From Entoloma clypeatum (lineage: Eukaryota > Basidiomycota > Agaricomycetes > Agaricales > Entolomataceae), in contig OY751495.1 of the NCBI GenBank assembly GCA_963565915.1, forward strand, positions 2,604,001-2,668,000: a stretch of 64,000 bases of DNA. Reading direction: 5' to 3'. The translations under genes were made by a program, and so were the position numbers. This document shows, one piece after another, positions 23,015-34,099 of this stretch (position 1 is its first letter; each line of letters opens with the position of its first letter). The notes beneath the pieces are model-generated. The model was not told where the DNA came from, did not search any database, and saw only the letters and a list, made by a program, of their open reading frames with translations.

Positions 23015-24450
23015 TCACAAGTCGGGGATGGATTACTCCATGAGATATACTTATCCCGCTTCATGTACCTAATGGAAGTCTGTAATATACCGCATGAGAG
23101 GAAAGAGATAAAATGGCGTGCATCTCTCAGGAGGTGTTAGAGAGAGAGGAAGTCCCGAGCCAGGGCGCCCGGGTGGGAGGTCGAGACCTCCACCTCGGTG
23201 GACTCGAGCTCCCGCGCAATCGCTGTTCCCGGAGTCCGCGTATTATCGGGCGTTCTCAAAGTCTCCCACAGACTCGGAGACGAAAGATGGAAGCCCTTGT
23301 TCGTCCCCCGAGGAGCGGGTCACGACACGAAGGCCTTGATCTGATGTGATGGTTGGATACAATGTGAAAATGGACGATGGCCGCAAATCCAAAGCAAGGG
23401 GTTGAGCGTTTTAGAAACGCACCACCGAGGTCTTGGGAGATAAACAACTCGGCGCTGAATATCAAGATAACACATGCGAATGGAGGTGAAATTACGCAAG
23501 CGGCGGCTGGATCCTTGCTCCACCTATTAGCCTGGCGACGCTACGAACTGAGTGGCCGTTGGCGATTCACGTTGGCATCCATCTACTTCAACGTCTATCC
23601 ATCGGCATTGAGTTAATAAATTCTGTGCCCGACTGGACGGTTGGACCGCATGGTCCGTTTGTATGGTTTTTAAAGGATACCATTGACCACGTAGTAGTCT
23701 ATGATATCCAAATATGTACCGCTGCACCAAATGAGGCGGCAGCGGCACGGTATATATCGCCGTGATATTCATTCTGTAGATGTTGAGCAGAACCACTGAC
23801 CTGCGTTGGGCACGGACTTATTGGTGCTGGCTAGCTTTTAGAGGGGGTCTCCAGCCGCCGCTCTGCGGGTGACTAGCGGAGTAAACCCTGATTTTATGAT
23901 GTGGATAAAGTTCATGCAGCTCACCGACTTGAAAAGAGACTCGGAGAAATGCTATTGTCCAGGTTTCCCTTTTTTGTGTTAAAGATCTCCCTGAACAAAC
24001 ACACCTCAAAAGGGGCTAGATTAGATGAATAAAGTAATTGCATCCATACCGCAATTCGGCCTCAAAAACCACCAGATCCAGAGGCCCTTGGTTTTATTTC
24101 GAAAAGGATCTCCAGCTCCAGTCCTGCAAGTAATTAGTGAAGAAGAAAAACCAATTTTGTGATGGACGTACGTATGTAGAGTCGGCAGACACAAATTCAT
24201 ACAACTCACCAAAGACATGTGGATAATTGGCCCATATACAAGCTCCCTCCGGCGCGCCTTGGAAGTTGGAAGCACCATGCGACTCGCACGTTGCTCAAAA
24301 GGGACTAGAATCGATGAATAGAGCGATTATATTCATCGCCGATCAAATTATTCAATCATGGGTTCGAACTTCCCAGAGCTGTTGTGGGGGGTCTGGCATC
24401 TGGTGGGAGTGCGCCACTTCCTCCCTAGCCCAGTCAGCCTCGAGGTAGGC
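23015..24450. other. Intergenic region with a decayed duplicated unit
   Basis: No intact gene. Two diverged direct copies of about 200-240 bp lie at about 23845-24050 and about 24108-24345. Shared landmarks are a tctccagc block near the left end, a tcat-caactcacc-like block in the middle and ctcaaaagg followed by gatgaata at the right end. On the minus strand each copy has what looks like an intron (donor gtgag, acceptor gcag), so the unit may derive from an exon-intron fragment of an unknown gene. Confidence 0.5.
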
Positions 24451-25060
24451 ACCATGGATATGCACATGGACATGGACGACAGCACCAGTGATATGCCTTG
24501 CACGCTTGGAGGCCTCTGGAATGGGTAATGGATTTTAGTAACGCAGTGGCTATTATCTCTTCGCAGTGACATATTAATCATAGCAATATTCCTTCTCATC
24601 TTTTTGGAGCTCTTTTGCCGCTCGGACGCGAATACGACCGGAAGATTCTGCGAGACCACATCCACAGCCACGACAGTAACATCGGCGCAAATACCGAGAA
24701 ATGGCCATCTGGAGAAGGCGAGAAGAGAACACCAGCCTTTTGGTAAGCGTGCGCAAAACTTTGTTGCAACGTAGGTGACGTGTCTCTGCTTCCAAGTCCG
24801 TCCGTCGCGTCGGCCAGCAGGCTATCCGAAGCCTCTTTTATTTTGTTCAATTCAGCACCGGATGTTCTTGAATGGTGTAATTAGACTTATAACCACTCCG
24901 TCGCACACGTGCAAGAGGGAACGGTCACCGGTCTATGGTGGAATCATACTAGCGATCTTCGTATGTGAATCATGGGAGCTAATGTTTTTTCAGGCCGCAT
25001 CATAATTTGCTTTCTTCGTCTCTAGTGTACGTTTTCTTAAGGATCGCAGGTGAGACACGC
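24451..25060 (+). pseudogene. CTR copper transporter relic
   Basis: A broken neighbour of the CTR gene at 25628. It begins with a Met-rich N-terminus (MDMHMDMDDSTSDMPC at about 24453) typical of high-affinity copper transporters, then LWNG. The exon for the first membrane segment is missing. Next come a frameshifted segment (FLLIFLELFCR, then GREYDRKILRDHI) and, in another frame, RRVGQQAIRSLFYFVQF. After an insertion the sequence YGGIILAIF of the second membrane segment appears near 24940. Order and spelling match the downstream copy, so this is one half of a tandem duplication. Confidence 0.75.
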
Positions 25061-25627
25061 AGGTTAACTTACCTCTTCAGTAATACTGTTGAGCAAGGAG
25101 TGTTGAAGGTACGGCCTGATGCTAATGAAGCGAGTCAAACGTCTGCATCACGCTCTCTGCCACTTGTGACTAGTTACGAGGTTGATTTGCACTGACACGT
25201 TGGTTTCAACCAATGCGCGTCCATCATGCATTAAGGCTCACAAGTGCGCGGCAGAGCGGAGTTTCAGACGCAGCCACAGCACACGTGGTCTTCGACCCGA
25301 CGCGCACAACGCACAACGTGGCGTCGGGCTAGGGCTGCGGCTGCTACGCGACTAAGCCGAAGTTGTTACATTGCAAAATTCCCACCATACTCCACGTGGT
25401 TGGACGATGTAGCTCCCTTCACGACGACATGACTGGAGTTCCCGGGAATACCATTTCGCAACCAACGTAACTTCTATGCGCATAGACGGCTTTTGATCGT
25501 TCGTGAAACCGCCGATGTCTGATATGTCATAGGATCTGGAGGATCCGATAAGAAGGATGTGAGTTGGGGTCGTTCTTTCTGCATACCTTCTCGAGGCGTT
25601 TTCAATCCACGAGCCATCGATACGAAG
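25061..25627. other. Spacer between the two CTR copies
   Basis: About 570 bp without a supported gene. It probably holds the promoter of the downstream CTR gene. A minus-strand open frame at 25352-25795 is a shadow of the CTR exons. Confidence 0.45.
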
Positions 25628-26413
25628 ATGACCAGCGGCAGCGGCACGCCTTGCGACGTTCAAACACTTTGGAATTGGTAACCAGTTCAATGACACAATG
25701 GGAATGCCGTTGATTTTGCGACCAGGTCTACCGTCGATGCATGCTTTCTTGTACCCGAATGGCATATACGGTCCCTTGGTACGTCTATTGGCCATTCGAA
25801 AGTAGATATCAGTAAGGTTAATATACGAGATGCATACAGGTGCCTACGCTGCGATGATCATCGTGGTATTCTCATTCGCCCTAATTCTCGAGCTTTCCCG
25901 CCGCCTCGGGCGTGAATACGACCGAAAAATTCTGCGAGACCATATCGGTGGTCACACAGGGAATATGACCGTCGATAATTGGCCATCTGTAGAGGGCGGG
26001 AAAGGTGCCCATCGATCTCCCTTCCGGTGAGCGGGTCCAAAACCTCTCTTGCAACAACCTCTAACCTGATGCTTCCCCGCCAATCCAGGCCGTCCGCAAG
26101 ACAGCAGGCCGTCAGAAGCTTCTTTTACTTTGTGGACTTCAGCGTTGCGTACACCTTGATGCTATTAGGGACGTACTTCAATGGTGGAATCATTATAGCG
26201 ATCTTCGTATGTCATCGCGTTGTGTTAGCAGTGTTGATTAAATGATGTCTAATCCCCTGGGCGCATTTTCAGGGCGCGTCATATATCGGGTTCTTCCTTT
26301 GGAGTGTACGTCTCGCTAAGATCGCAGATGATACGTCTCGACTGACGACTTGTTTTTTTTTCCAGCGGGATACCGCTGATGACACAGACGCAAAAGATCT
26401 AGCGTGGTGGTGA
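25628..26413 (+). CDS. CTR-family copper transporter, divergent
   Basis: Copper uptake protein with three membrane segments, acting as a trimer in the plasma or vacuolar membrane. Exons 25628-25677, 25726-25778, 25840-26026, 26089-26206, 26273-26305, 26366-26413 give 162 aa. Visible order: TLWNW, then STVDACFLVPEWHI (the CTR pre-membrane block), TM1 AYAAMIIVVFSFALILEL, GREYDRKIL, a polar loop, RQQAVRSFFYFVDF, TM2 TLMLLGTYFNGGIIIAIF and TM3 GASYIGFFLWS. Unlike typical members it lacks a Met-rich N-terminus, the MxxxM pair of TM2 reads MLLGT, and the TM3 glycine motif is GxxxxG. The upstream relic keeps the Met-rich start. Either the start is misplaced or this copy has changed role. The chosen ATG is the nearest in-frame one. 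Confidence 0.75.
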
Positions 26414-26626
26414 TGTCGATTGTGAAGCTACCTTGTTTATTCTCTCTATTATATGTATCATTAGCGATAGAATCTGGGCTTGTAGTCTTTGACTTGCCGT
26501 GTATCTATATCATTGCTTGCGACGGTTGTGGTTTGAGTAGGCTGCCTACATTTCATATTTGAAATCCCGCCAGCACTCACTCCCAAACTTGAATCCCCGA
26601 CAATACCCCTTGTCTTCGACGCTGGA

Positions 26627-27494
26627 ATGAATGGTGAGTGTAATATCCTCGTCATCGTCTAGCATGATGGGCTCATTCCCGAATCATCCTTTAGGTCTCG
26701 TGGAATACAATGGGGACTCCCAGAGCGACTCTTCGGCCTCAGAAACACCATCCGGCTCAACGAAGTCGGCGGAACCTCAGGATGAGGTATCACGGATACG
26801 ATATCTACTACGCCCTCCGATGATTCCTGGAATCGAACATTGGGGCATTCCACCCGAGTCTACTGCTCCACCGGACCCTGCGCTTGTGGTGCGTTTCTGT
26901 TGCCAAACAAGCCACCCACCCCGTTCACGGCTTGCATAGACCAAGCTGGCGCAATTTCACGCTCTGAAACGAGATCCGAACAACCCCAAGCATTTTAATG
27001 ACTCCCTGATGTCCAATCGATCATTCCGAAATCCTTATCTTTACGCAAAGCTGGTCGAGTTTGTCGACGTCGACGAACGCACCACCAACTTCCCACAGGA
27101 CATCTGGGACCCCCATGATGTGCAACCGGACTGGTTTGCTGATCGACTCGGTACGTGGCATTTCCGGAAACAAAGGCCTTGTGTTCATGCCATGCCATGA
27201 ATCTTACCTTTGATTCGATCACTCCCAAACTACACGTCGTCCCTCTCCATCTCGGAATCCTTTCTCTCTATGGGGGGCCAAACCCTTTTATTGCTCAAAG
27301 CCGAGCTCCAGAAATTTCGTTCCGAACAACAAGCAGCAGCCCAAGCGTCTGGTAAAAGAAACCAAATCAACTTTACGCCTTCCAATAAGTCTCGGGGAAA
27401 GGTGAGAGACAAGGATGTTGTCACTGCCCTTGGGAGGCAAAGTCGGTTCCAGCCTTATGTTTTGGACTCAAGAAGTGGCGGAAGAGCTGCATGA
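26627..27494 (+). CDS. SAP30BP/HCNGP-like transcriptional regulator
   Basis: Family members bind SAP30 of the Sin3 deacetylase complex and, in animals, spliceosomal proteins. Exons 26627-26633, 26695-26888, 26940-27150, 27301-27494 give 201 aa. The conserved core is complete: [91 protein letters not shown] and [20 protein letters not shown]. The C-terminus is basic and Gln/Ala rich. The first coding exon is only 7 nt (ATG AAT G), immediately followed by a consensus donor. Intron 3 is 150 nt, long for this window. Confidence 0.9.
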
Positions 27495-28392
27495 TCATAG
27501 GCACGCCGTTCATGATTTCTTGGTACTCGGAATGTTATCGGATTCGTCCATCCGCATGATGCACAACTATACCCCACGAGCTGATACAGTAGACGCACCA
27601 CGATTTTTATCTGACGCGGTTTTCGACAGAAGAACGTCTGGGTCGTCTCTTGAACTCATACTTGAGCATATGATCTTTCCAACGTCAGACATGTGTGTCA
27701 GCCCAAAGCCTCTGATGATTCTTGAGCTCCAGGAAGGATATCTATGTAAGAGATAAGCGACGCAACATAGAGCAGCAGGGCCGCTTTCGCGCGTATTTTT
27801 TATTTCATTGCTCTGGCCTGGGTTACTTGCGGACACTTTCAACAAACGATTGAAGCGCCACACCTGAAACGGAACACACCACAACCAGGGATCGCGTTGA
27901 TTCTCTTGTGCAAAAACTTCTTGTCGTCTTCAACAGTAAACTGTATTTACCACATCCAAGTTAGATAGTCTTGTAAAAATAGAAGAGGTCGGATGTCTCT
28001 CTGTTCACTTCAAAACTGTCTCTTATCGCGACGACCTTTTTCATGAAGTTCGACTTGTGACACCACTTTCTGTTAGATTGACGCAGCTTGGAAGGGGACA
28101 AACAGCTCTTGGACGAGATTAATTTCGTTGTGACCTCGCGCCCAAATTTGGTCGGTGGAACGTGATGGAAAATGTCTTCTTCTTGCGGGAGGGTCTTAAA
28201 AAAACTCTTTGGTCGATTCCCCAGACCGTGCGGGCCGACTCCAGTCATGCAGGTGGATATCTCGGAACGAGCCCTTCACGCAACTTATAGATGGGACTGT
28301 TCGTGGAAATTGAGTTTGAACACGTGACTAAAAATTCCTTCACTAAAAAAAGTGGTGTGGTTTCTTTCTCTGCTGTCTCCACCTCCTTGACG
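27495..28392. other. Intergenic region before ERG25
   Basis: About 900 bp. No gene recognised; open frames on both strands lack family features. It should contain the ERG25 promoter. Confidence 0.4.
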
Positions 28393-29598
28393 ATGTCGTT
28401 CAATTCGACGACGAATGACCTCTACGCTGGCACCGACTTTTCTTCCCTCGGGTGGCTGGAAACCCAATGGGCCGCCTGGTATATAATGATTGGGAACCCT
28501 GTTATTGCAACGGGGTTGATGAGTTTCTTGTTGCATGAGGTGTGTTCTCTTCTGGCTCTGTGAACCAAGGTATTGACGCGTCGTTTTCAAGATTGTCTAC
28601 TTTGGACGTAGCATCCCCTGGATCATCGCCGACGCCATGCCCTACTTCCGCAAGTGGAAGCTGCAGCCTAATAAGATACCCACTGCCAAGGAACAGTGGG
28701 AGTGTACGAAACTTGTGTTGTTCTCCCATTTCACCATTGAGCTTCCTACCGTGAGTTGACACATGTAATGGCATGACGACGTGTTAAACCGGTCATAGAT
28801 TTGGCTGTTCCACCCCCTGGCAGAATCTATCGGCATGTCCACTTTCCAAGTTCCTTTACCGGATTGGAAGACGATGGCACCTCAAGTCGCCTTCTTCTTT
28901 TTCTTCGAGGACTTTTTCCACTTTGTTGGTCCGTCGTAAACATCCTCTTATCCTTTTTCAAATGCGCTTTTGACACGCTATGTCCTGCAGCCCACCAAAT
29001 GCTTCACACCGGTGTCCTCTACAAGCACATTCACAAGATCCACCACAAGTACTCGGCGCCATTCGGTCTTGCGGCAGAGTACGCCCACCCAGCTGAGGTT
29101 ATGATTCTAGGAACGGGCACCATTCTCGGTCCCCTTCTCTATTGCTACTTTACACGAGACTTCCACATCATCACGATGTATGTTTGGATTACGCTCCGGC
29201 TCTTCCAGGCCATCGACGCGCACAGTGGTTATGGTAAGCCTATCCTCACTCCCCAGCATGTCATACATGAGCCTTGATGTTTCTCAAAAGACTTCCCTTG
29301 GTCACTGCACAACATCCTCCCATTCTGGTCCGGCGCCGAGCACCACGACTTCCACCACATGGCCTTCACGAACAATTTCTCGACCTCGTTCAGATGGTGG
29401 GACCGGATCTTTGGCACCGACGACAGGTACCTTGCGTACCGTGCCCGTGTCGACGCCGCGAAGAAGGCCATGAAGAATGCTTCCAAGGAGGAGCTTGTCG
29501 CTTTGGAGCGCAAGTTCATGGATGAGGTTGAAGCCGAGGGCTTGAGAGCGGAGGCCGAGGCCGAGGGCACTGCACCAAAAACGCTGAAAGTGCAGTGA
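28393..29598 (+). CDS. ERG25: C-4 methylsterol oxidase
   Basis: ER di-iron enzyme that oxidises the C-4 methyl groups of sterol intermediates in ergosterol synthesis. It works with Erg26 and Erg27 and receives electrons through cytochrome b5. Exons 28393-28539, 28592-28750, 28799-28928, 28991-29233, 29291-29598 give 328 aa. The three histidine boxes of the fatty-acid hydroxylase family are present: AHQMLH (HxxxH), HKIHH and HHDFHH. Other family blocks: [47 protein letters not shown] and [14 protein letters not shown]. Hydrophobic segments near the N-terminus and in the middle fit four to five membrane passes. The C-terminal tail is Glu/Ala/Lys rich. Confidence 0.96.
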
Positions 29599-29704
29599 AC
29601 AATATAGATACCTTGAGATATACCACCATTCGATTGGTACTTTGGATTATATACTAATACGAAATAATTGTCGTCCTCATGATTTGTCAGAAGCTACTTT
29701 CTCC

Positions 29705-30977
29705 ATGACCTTGACGTCGGTGTTGAGCAAGACGTCGTCGGCGCTGCGCTCGGTACTTCCAATCGAAATCGTCGACACTATCCTGCGAACATTGACGCGA
29801 CCGGAGCTCGTGGAATGCATGTGCGTGAACAGCGTCTTCCACGACGTCTCAACCCGCATCCTCTACCACACCATCGACGACCTCCGCCCCCGCAAATCCG
29901 TCGAATGTCTCCTGCAGCTCTTGAGGACGGCGAACGTGCAGCCGCTGGTGCGCTGCCTCCACCTGGACTGGAGCGAGAAAGCCTCCCCGACGGTCAACCT
30001 CTACCGCCTCCTCCATCGCCTCCTTCAAAGGCTTCCCTCCCTGACCTCCCTCTCCCTCGAGCTCCCGCGGCACCACTCCCCCCTCTGGGTCCTCCGCAAC
30101 TGCCCCTTCCACCTCAAATACTTCTCCACCTCCATGCCCAGCAAACAGGACCTCGCCGACTTCCTCGACACCCAGCCGTCCATCACCGAGCTCACCCTCC
30201 GCGGGTTCAACCACGAAGACCACCTCATCCCGCCGTTCCTCGCCACCGCCGCCTCCAGCTTCGCGCAGGCGCGCTTCTCCCTCCACCCGACGTCGCTGCC
30301 CAGACTCATTTCGCTCCGCACGGTGCACGGTGGCCCTAGCGTCATCTCGTCCGTCGTGAGCGGCCGCCCAGTGCAGATGGCCTCGGTGGCGCTGTTCCCT
30401 ACGTTGGCGTCTGAGACGCTGAAGGCGCTAGAGAGGTCGACGGTGCCGATGAAGCGGCTGAGCATCATGAGCTTCGACCCATTTGCGTCGGATTATCTGC
30501 TCGGGGAGATTGCCGAGCGGTTCCCCGCCTTGGAGGCGCTGCATATCGTCATTTTGTTGTCGGAATACACAACTGTTTGTCTCTTTTTCTTTTCGGGCTT
30601 TCTTGTCTGTCTTTTTGTTGTCAAGTTGACGAGGGCTATCTCTTTTTTTTTCTCCCTCTGGCGTGGTGGCGTTTTTTTAGGCACTGTTGAAGTCGTCTGG
30701 ACCGTTGCTTGCTCGGTTTAAGAGTTTGCAGGTATGCGTGCCGATCAAGGTTTCTTGTTTACCGCATAAAAACCCTGATGTGCCCTCTGCGCAGTATATA
30801 ACCTTCATGGCTGCGACAGATGAAGCCTCATCGACCGAAGAGGAACAAGGCATCGCCAAGCTGTGGCATCATTGGTGTCCCACCCTCAAAACTATAATTC
30901 TACCGAAGGGGAAGGTGTGGTTTGGGGGCGCGGGGAACACGGAGCACTGGAGCACCCTGGACGAAGCCTTGGAATAA
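29705..30977 (+). CDS. F-box protein
   Basis: Exons 29705-30574, 30681-30731, 30795-30977 give 367 aa. An F-box-like segment lies at residues 18-60: LPIEIVDTILRTL, then LVECMCVNSVFHDVSTRILY. Leucine-rich stretches follow (LVRCLHLDW, LPSLTSLSLELPRH, ITELTLRGF, ALEALHIVILLSEY) and a short charged tail. Intron 1 is 106 nt with long T-runs near its 3' end. The frame extends 63 nt upstream of the chosen ATG without another ATG. By family it is a candidate SCF ubiquitin-ligase adaptor; the target is unknown. Such genes are numerous and fast-evolving in mushrooms. Confidence 0.75.
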
Positions 30978-31262
30978 CGGGAAGTAGCTCTCACGAAATG
31001 ATGTTTATTTTTCCTTGTAACGTGGATGTCAGACTGTTGGATGTGCGACACAACTCTTGTGGATCGTCGGGTTCGTACTTACAGATATTTATTGGACTCG
31101 GCCTGCCTCATATGTTATCAGATAGATAATGCTCCGTGTTTTCTCTCATGAAATACCCTTTCGGACGATGTACGGCGATAATCAATTCTTTTGACACAGC
31201 CACTCTACCCTTCCAGACGATCTTTAATCATTGGTCCCACTCACCCACATAGTTCAAAATTT

Positions 31263-34099
31263 ATGACAGGACAATATGGCACAGATCCTCCAGATCTAGA
31301 CGACAATCCGGATGTGGAACACGTCCTTGCTAGAACTATATACGAGGAGACCTGGAACGAGTTCTACAAATGGGAGAGGCAAGAATGCCTCAACACACTC
31401 GCTTCCCTCTCCAAGGACCCTGCTTCTGACCCTCAACCACTGCCAGAACCTCAACCACGCGCGGATCTCACCGATGACTTCAACTTCGAGATGTTCGACG
31501 ATGAACCCGAGTCCGAGTCCTTCATCGTCGAAGAGTTCGATGAGAACGAGGATCCTATGCGCTACTCGACACTCGAACCCGTTGAGGGATACAAGGATGG
31601 CCGGAGTTTGCCTGGGTACCCGCGATATAACTTCTGCACACCCATATCGCAGAACTACACCCAGATCAATGACTACGGACTCGCGCTTGCTTTTGCCCCC
31701 TTTGCCGACGATCCTAATTTTCCTCTCGACGGGTACCTCGGCTATTTCGCGTCGTTTAGCTGGCAAACGGACTTTGTCGATCCTGATTGTGAGTGCGCTG
31801 AGACGCTTTTCTTTCTTGTCTTTTTGGAAATTGCAACTGGGAAATGCTCTGATTTCCTGATTTTTCTTTTTTTTTCCCCCCCTCTTTTGTTTCAGTAGAG
31901 TTGATACAGCTGGAAACCGCAAAGAAGCTGTACTCTGAGCAGGGCTTCTCGCACGCTGAAATCGACCAGTTTAACATCCTGCGGAAGCTGCGTATCGACC
32001 GGAGCTCGGGGCTTCTTTGGGATACCGAACAGAGGGAGGTGTCTGGTTTTTAAAAAGAAAATCCGGCGATGTCCTAGCTTGATCTGACGCACAGGGACAT
32101 TCCTTGGTGGACCGAGGAACGGCCACCGATACCCAATGAATACCGGGCGAGATCAACCGATCTATTTGCTGATCTCGACCGGGACATCCGGAATTTCTGC
32201 CCCCCGCTCGGGTGCCTTCGATCCTTTTGTTCTACGCATAGCAGTGCGCCGACTGGGTTTCGACCTTTTCACATGGTAGCTGACGTTGTTTTTCATTATA
32301 AGACGAGCCTTATCCTGGCCTCGATGCGAAGAAGGCTAAACTGACGAGTATCGAGCTTAGAGACAAGTGTAAAAAGCCGTGCGGTGTATACTGCTTCAAA
32401 AATATAGATCCAGAAGACTTACTTTTGGTATGCAAGTTTTTGCGTGGTTGGGCATACGCATACCAGCTAACGGATATCCAGGATGCGGTCGAATGGGAAG
32501 ACGATGACGATGTGAAGCTGATGGACGATGTCTTTCAAATCATTCCTGATCAAGCGCCGTGCGATTTGGCTGTGATCTGCCGCAAGAAATGCAGCGAAGT
32601 ATGCGTATCATTTTTTTTTGGTGTCCTCGCTCCTCACAGCCTCCCAGATCTTCGCGTACCGCTGCAGGATATTTGACGACGAAGATATCGCAAACGAACG
32701 ATACGAAGACCCTCAACCCCGGCTGATCAAGCCACAATTTGGTATGGAATCAGCTTGCTGATCAGTGATCTTCAAGAGATCTCATAAAGCAGGGATGTAG
32801 TGGATGGATCGAATCCTCATGAATCTCCTTCGTTTGTGACGTGAGTGATGCGATACTGGCACCATAGACGTGTCCTTGAAACCATGCCTGGAAGCCTTCG
32901 GCCGTGTCATCATGCGGGACCCTGCGATCAGTTTTCGTGTAGCTGTCATCGGGGTGGGCAACACTGCCAGCGCAGCTGTCGGTGCGAATTCGATTGTGGG
33001 TCGGGTTGATGTGCTCTTGTTGGTTGTCGTTACATTTGCTGATCGTGCGTGGTACTAGGCCAGATCCGCTGGAAGGGATGCCGGTGCCGAAGCAGAAAGG
33101 CTTGTAGGACTGGAGACTGCAGGTGCCGAAGAGTTGGCAGAGAGTGCGATCCTGATGTTTGCATCAAATGCGATGCTCGGTCAGTACTAATCACACAACC
33201 GATGATGTTTCTTGGTTTTGTATTCACGTCGCCTCCGCGTGTTTTGTCAGTGGTATGCGACTCATTTCATTGATTTTGGGTTATGTGTTCTCATGTTGGC
33301 ACCGCGTCGCGTCAGGAAAAGGGAAGAAGAAGAACTGTCACAACGTCGAATTACAACGCGGGAAGTTCCCGGTATGTCTGGTTTTAGATCTCTACCCTTC
33401 TCCAAATCTCTTTCCGCATCCGTGTCATCAGCGGATAAAGATTCAACGTGGGAGTCATGGACTCGGAGCGTTTGCAACGGTTGCGATCGACGAATATACT
33501 ACCATTGGAGGTGAGATAACATTTCAGGGATTGATATTTTTTTTACGATTCTTACAGAGTATGTCGGAGAAATTGTTCCAGACGATGGCGCAAATCACAG
33601 CAGCGTGTATGTCATCGTGACCTTGACATCCCTCTTTTTGACACAACATGTTTTATTCAGGCCCATGATTTACAAGCACACGGGCTTGAACTACATGTTC
33701 GACCTTGAGCCTCAAGTCACTCTGGACTCTATCAGGATGGGTAACGAGACCCGATACCTGAACGATGCAAAAGACGATCCGAAACGAAATAATTGTGACT
33801 CGATAGGTCGGTGTTCAAGTTTCGAGCGAAAAATGCGACAGAGATTTTTTTTTTGATGCACTGATGAATGTTAACATCTCAAGTACGTCTGGTCAACGGT
33901 GATCATCGCATCGCTCTCTTTACCAGTGAGTTTTCAAACCCATTCGTGGATTGTACTGTTACCTGATCATTCAATTGGTGTGGCAGCCAAGAGGGTTAAA
34001 GCAGGGTCTGAACTGCTTCTGGATTACGGACCGAAATACTGGAATGATGATGACGGAGGAGAAGATTTGGAAGAGCAGGAACTACCCGACGATTCATAA
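31263..34099 (+). CDS. EZH2: EZH2-like histone H3K27 methyltransferase (PRC2 catalytic subunit)
   Basis: About 15 exons: 31263-31788, 31896-32040, 32095-32243, 32303-32427, 32482-32598, 32648-32741, 32793-32840, 32868-32995, 33059-33214, 33316-33371, 33432-33510, 33558-33606, 33661-33806, 33884-33925, 33987-34099. An acidic N-terminal half precedes a Cys-rich CXC domain (PCHHAGPCDQFSCSCH, CQRSCRCEFDC, CRCRSRKACRTGDCRC, GRECDPDVCIKC) and a SET domain (GLGAFATVAIDEY, EYVGEIVPDDG, LVNGDHRIALF, AGSELLLDYG). CXC plus SET is specific to the E(z)/EZH2 family. Two oddities: the conserved Asn-His-Ser of SET reads Asn-Asp-Ala (33761-33769), and the join from exon 6 to 7 is one base out of phase with every canonical acceptor tried. 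The exon 9 to 10 boundary is also uncertain. Confidence 0.88.

Noticed and set aside
23150..23240. Small palindrome (ggaggtc/gacctcc) as a regulatory hairpin
   Set aside because: A 7-bp stem in GC-rich DNA is expected by chance and lies in no clear context.
25352..25795. 147-residue minus-strand open frame over the CTR gene, possibly a transposase
   Set aside because: It is antisense to CTR exons whose plus-strand reading matches the family; no transposase motif is present.
29815..30339. Long Pro/Arg-rich frame and its minus-strand counterpart inside the F-box gene
   Set aside because: Composition is typical of a wrong-frame reading of GC-rich coding sequence; the F-box frame has leucine-rich repeats and proper splice joins.
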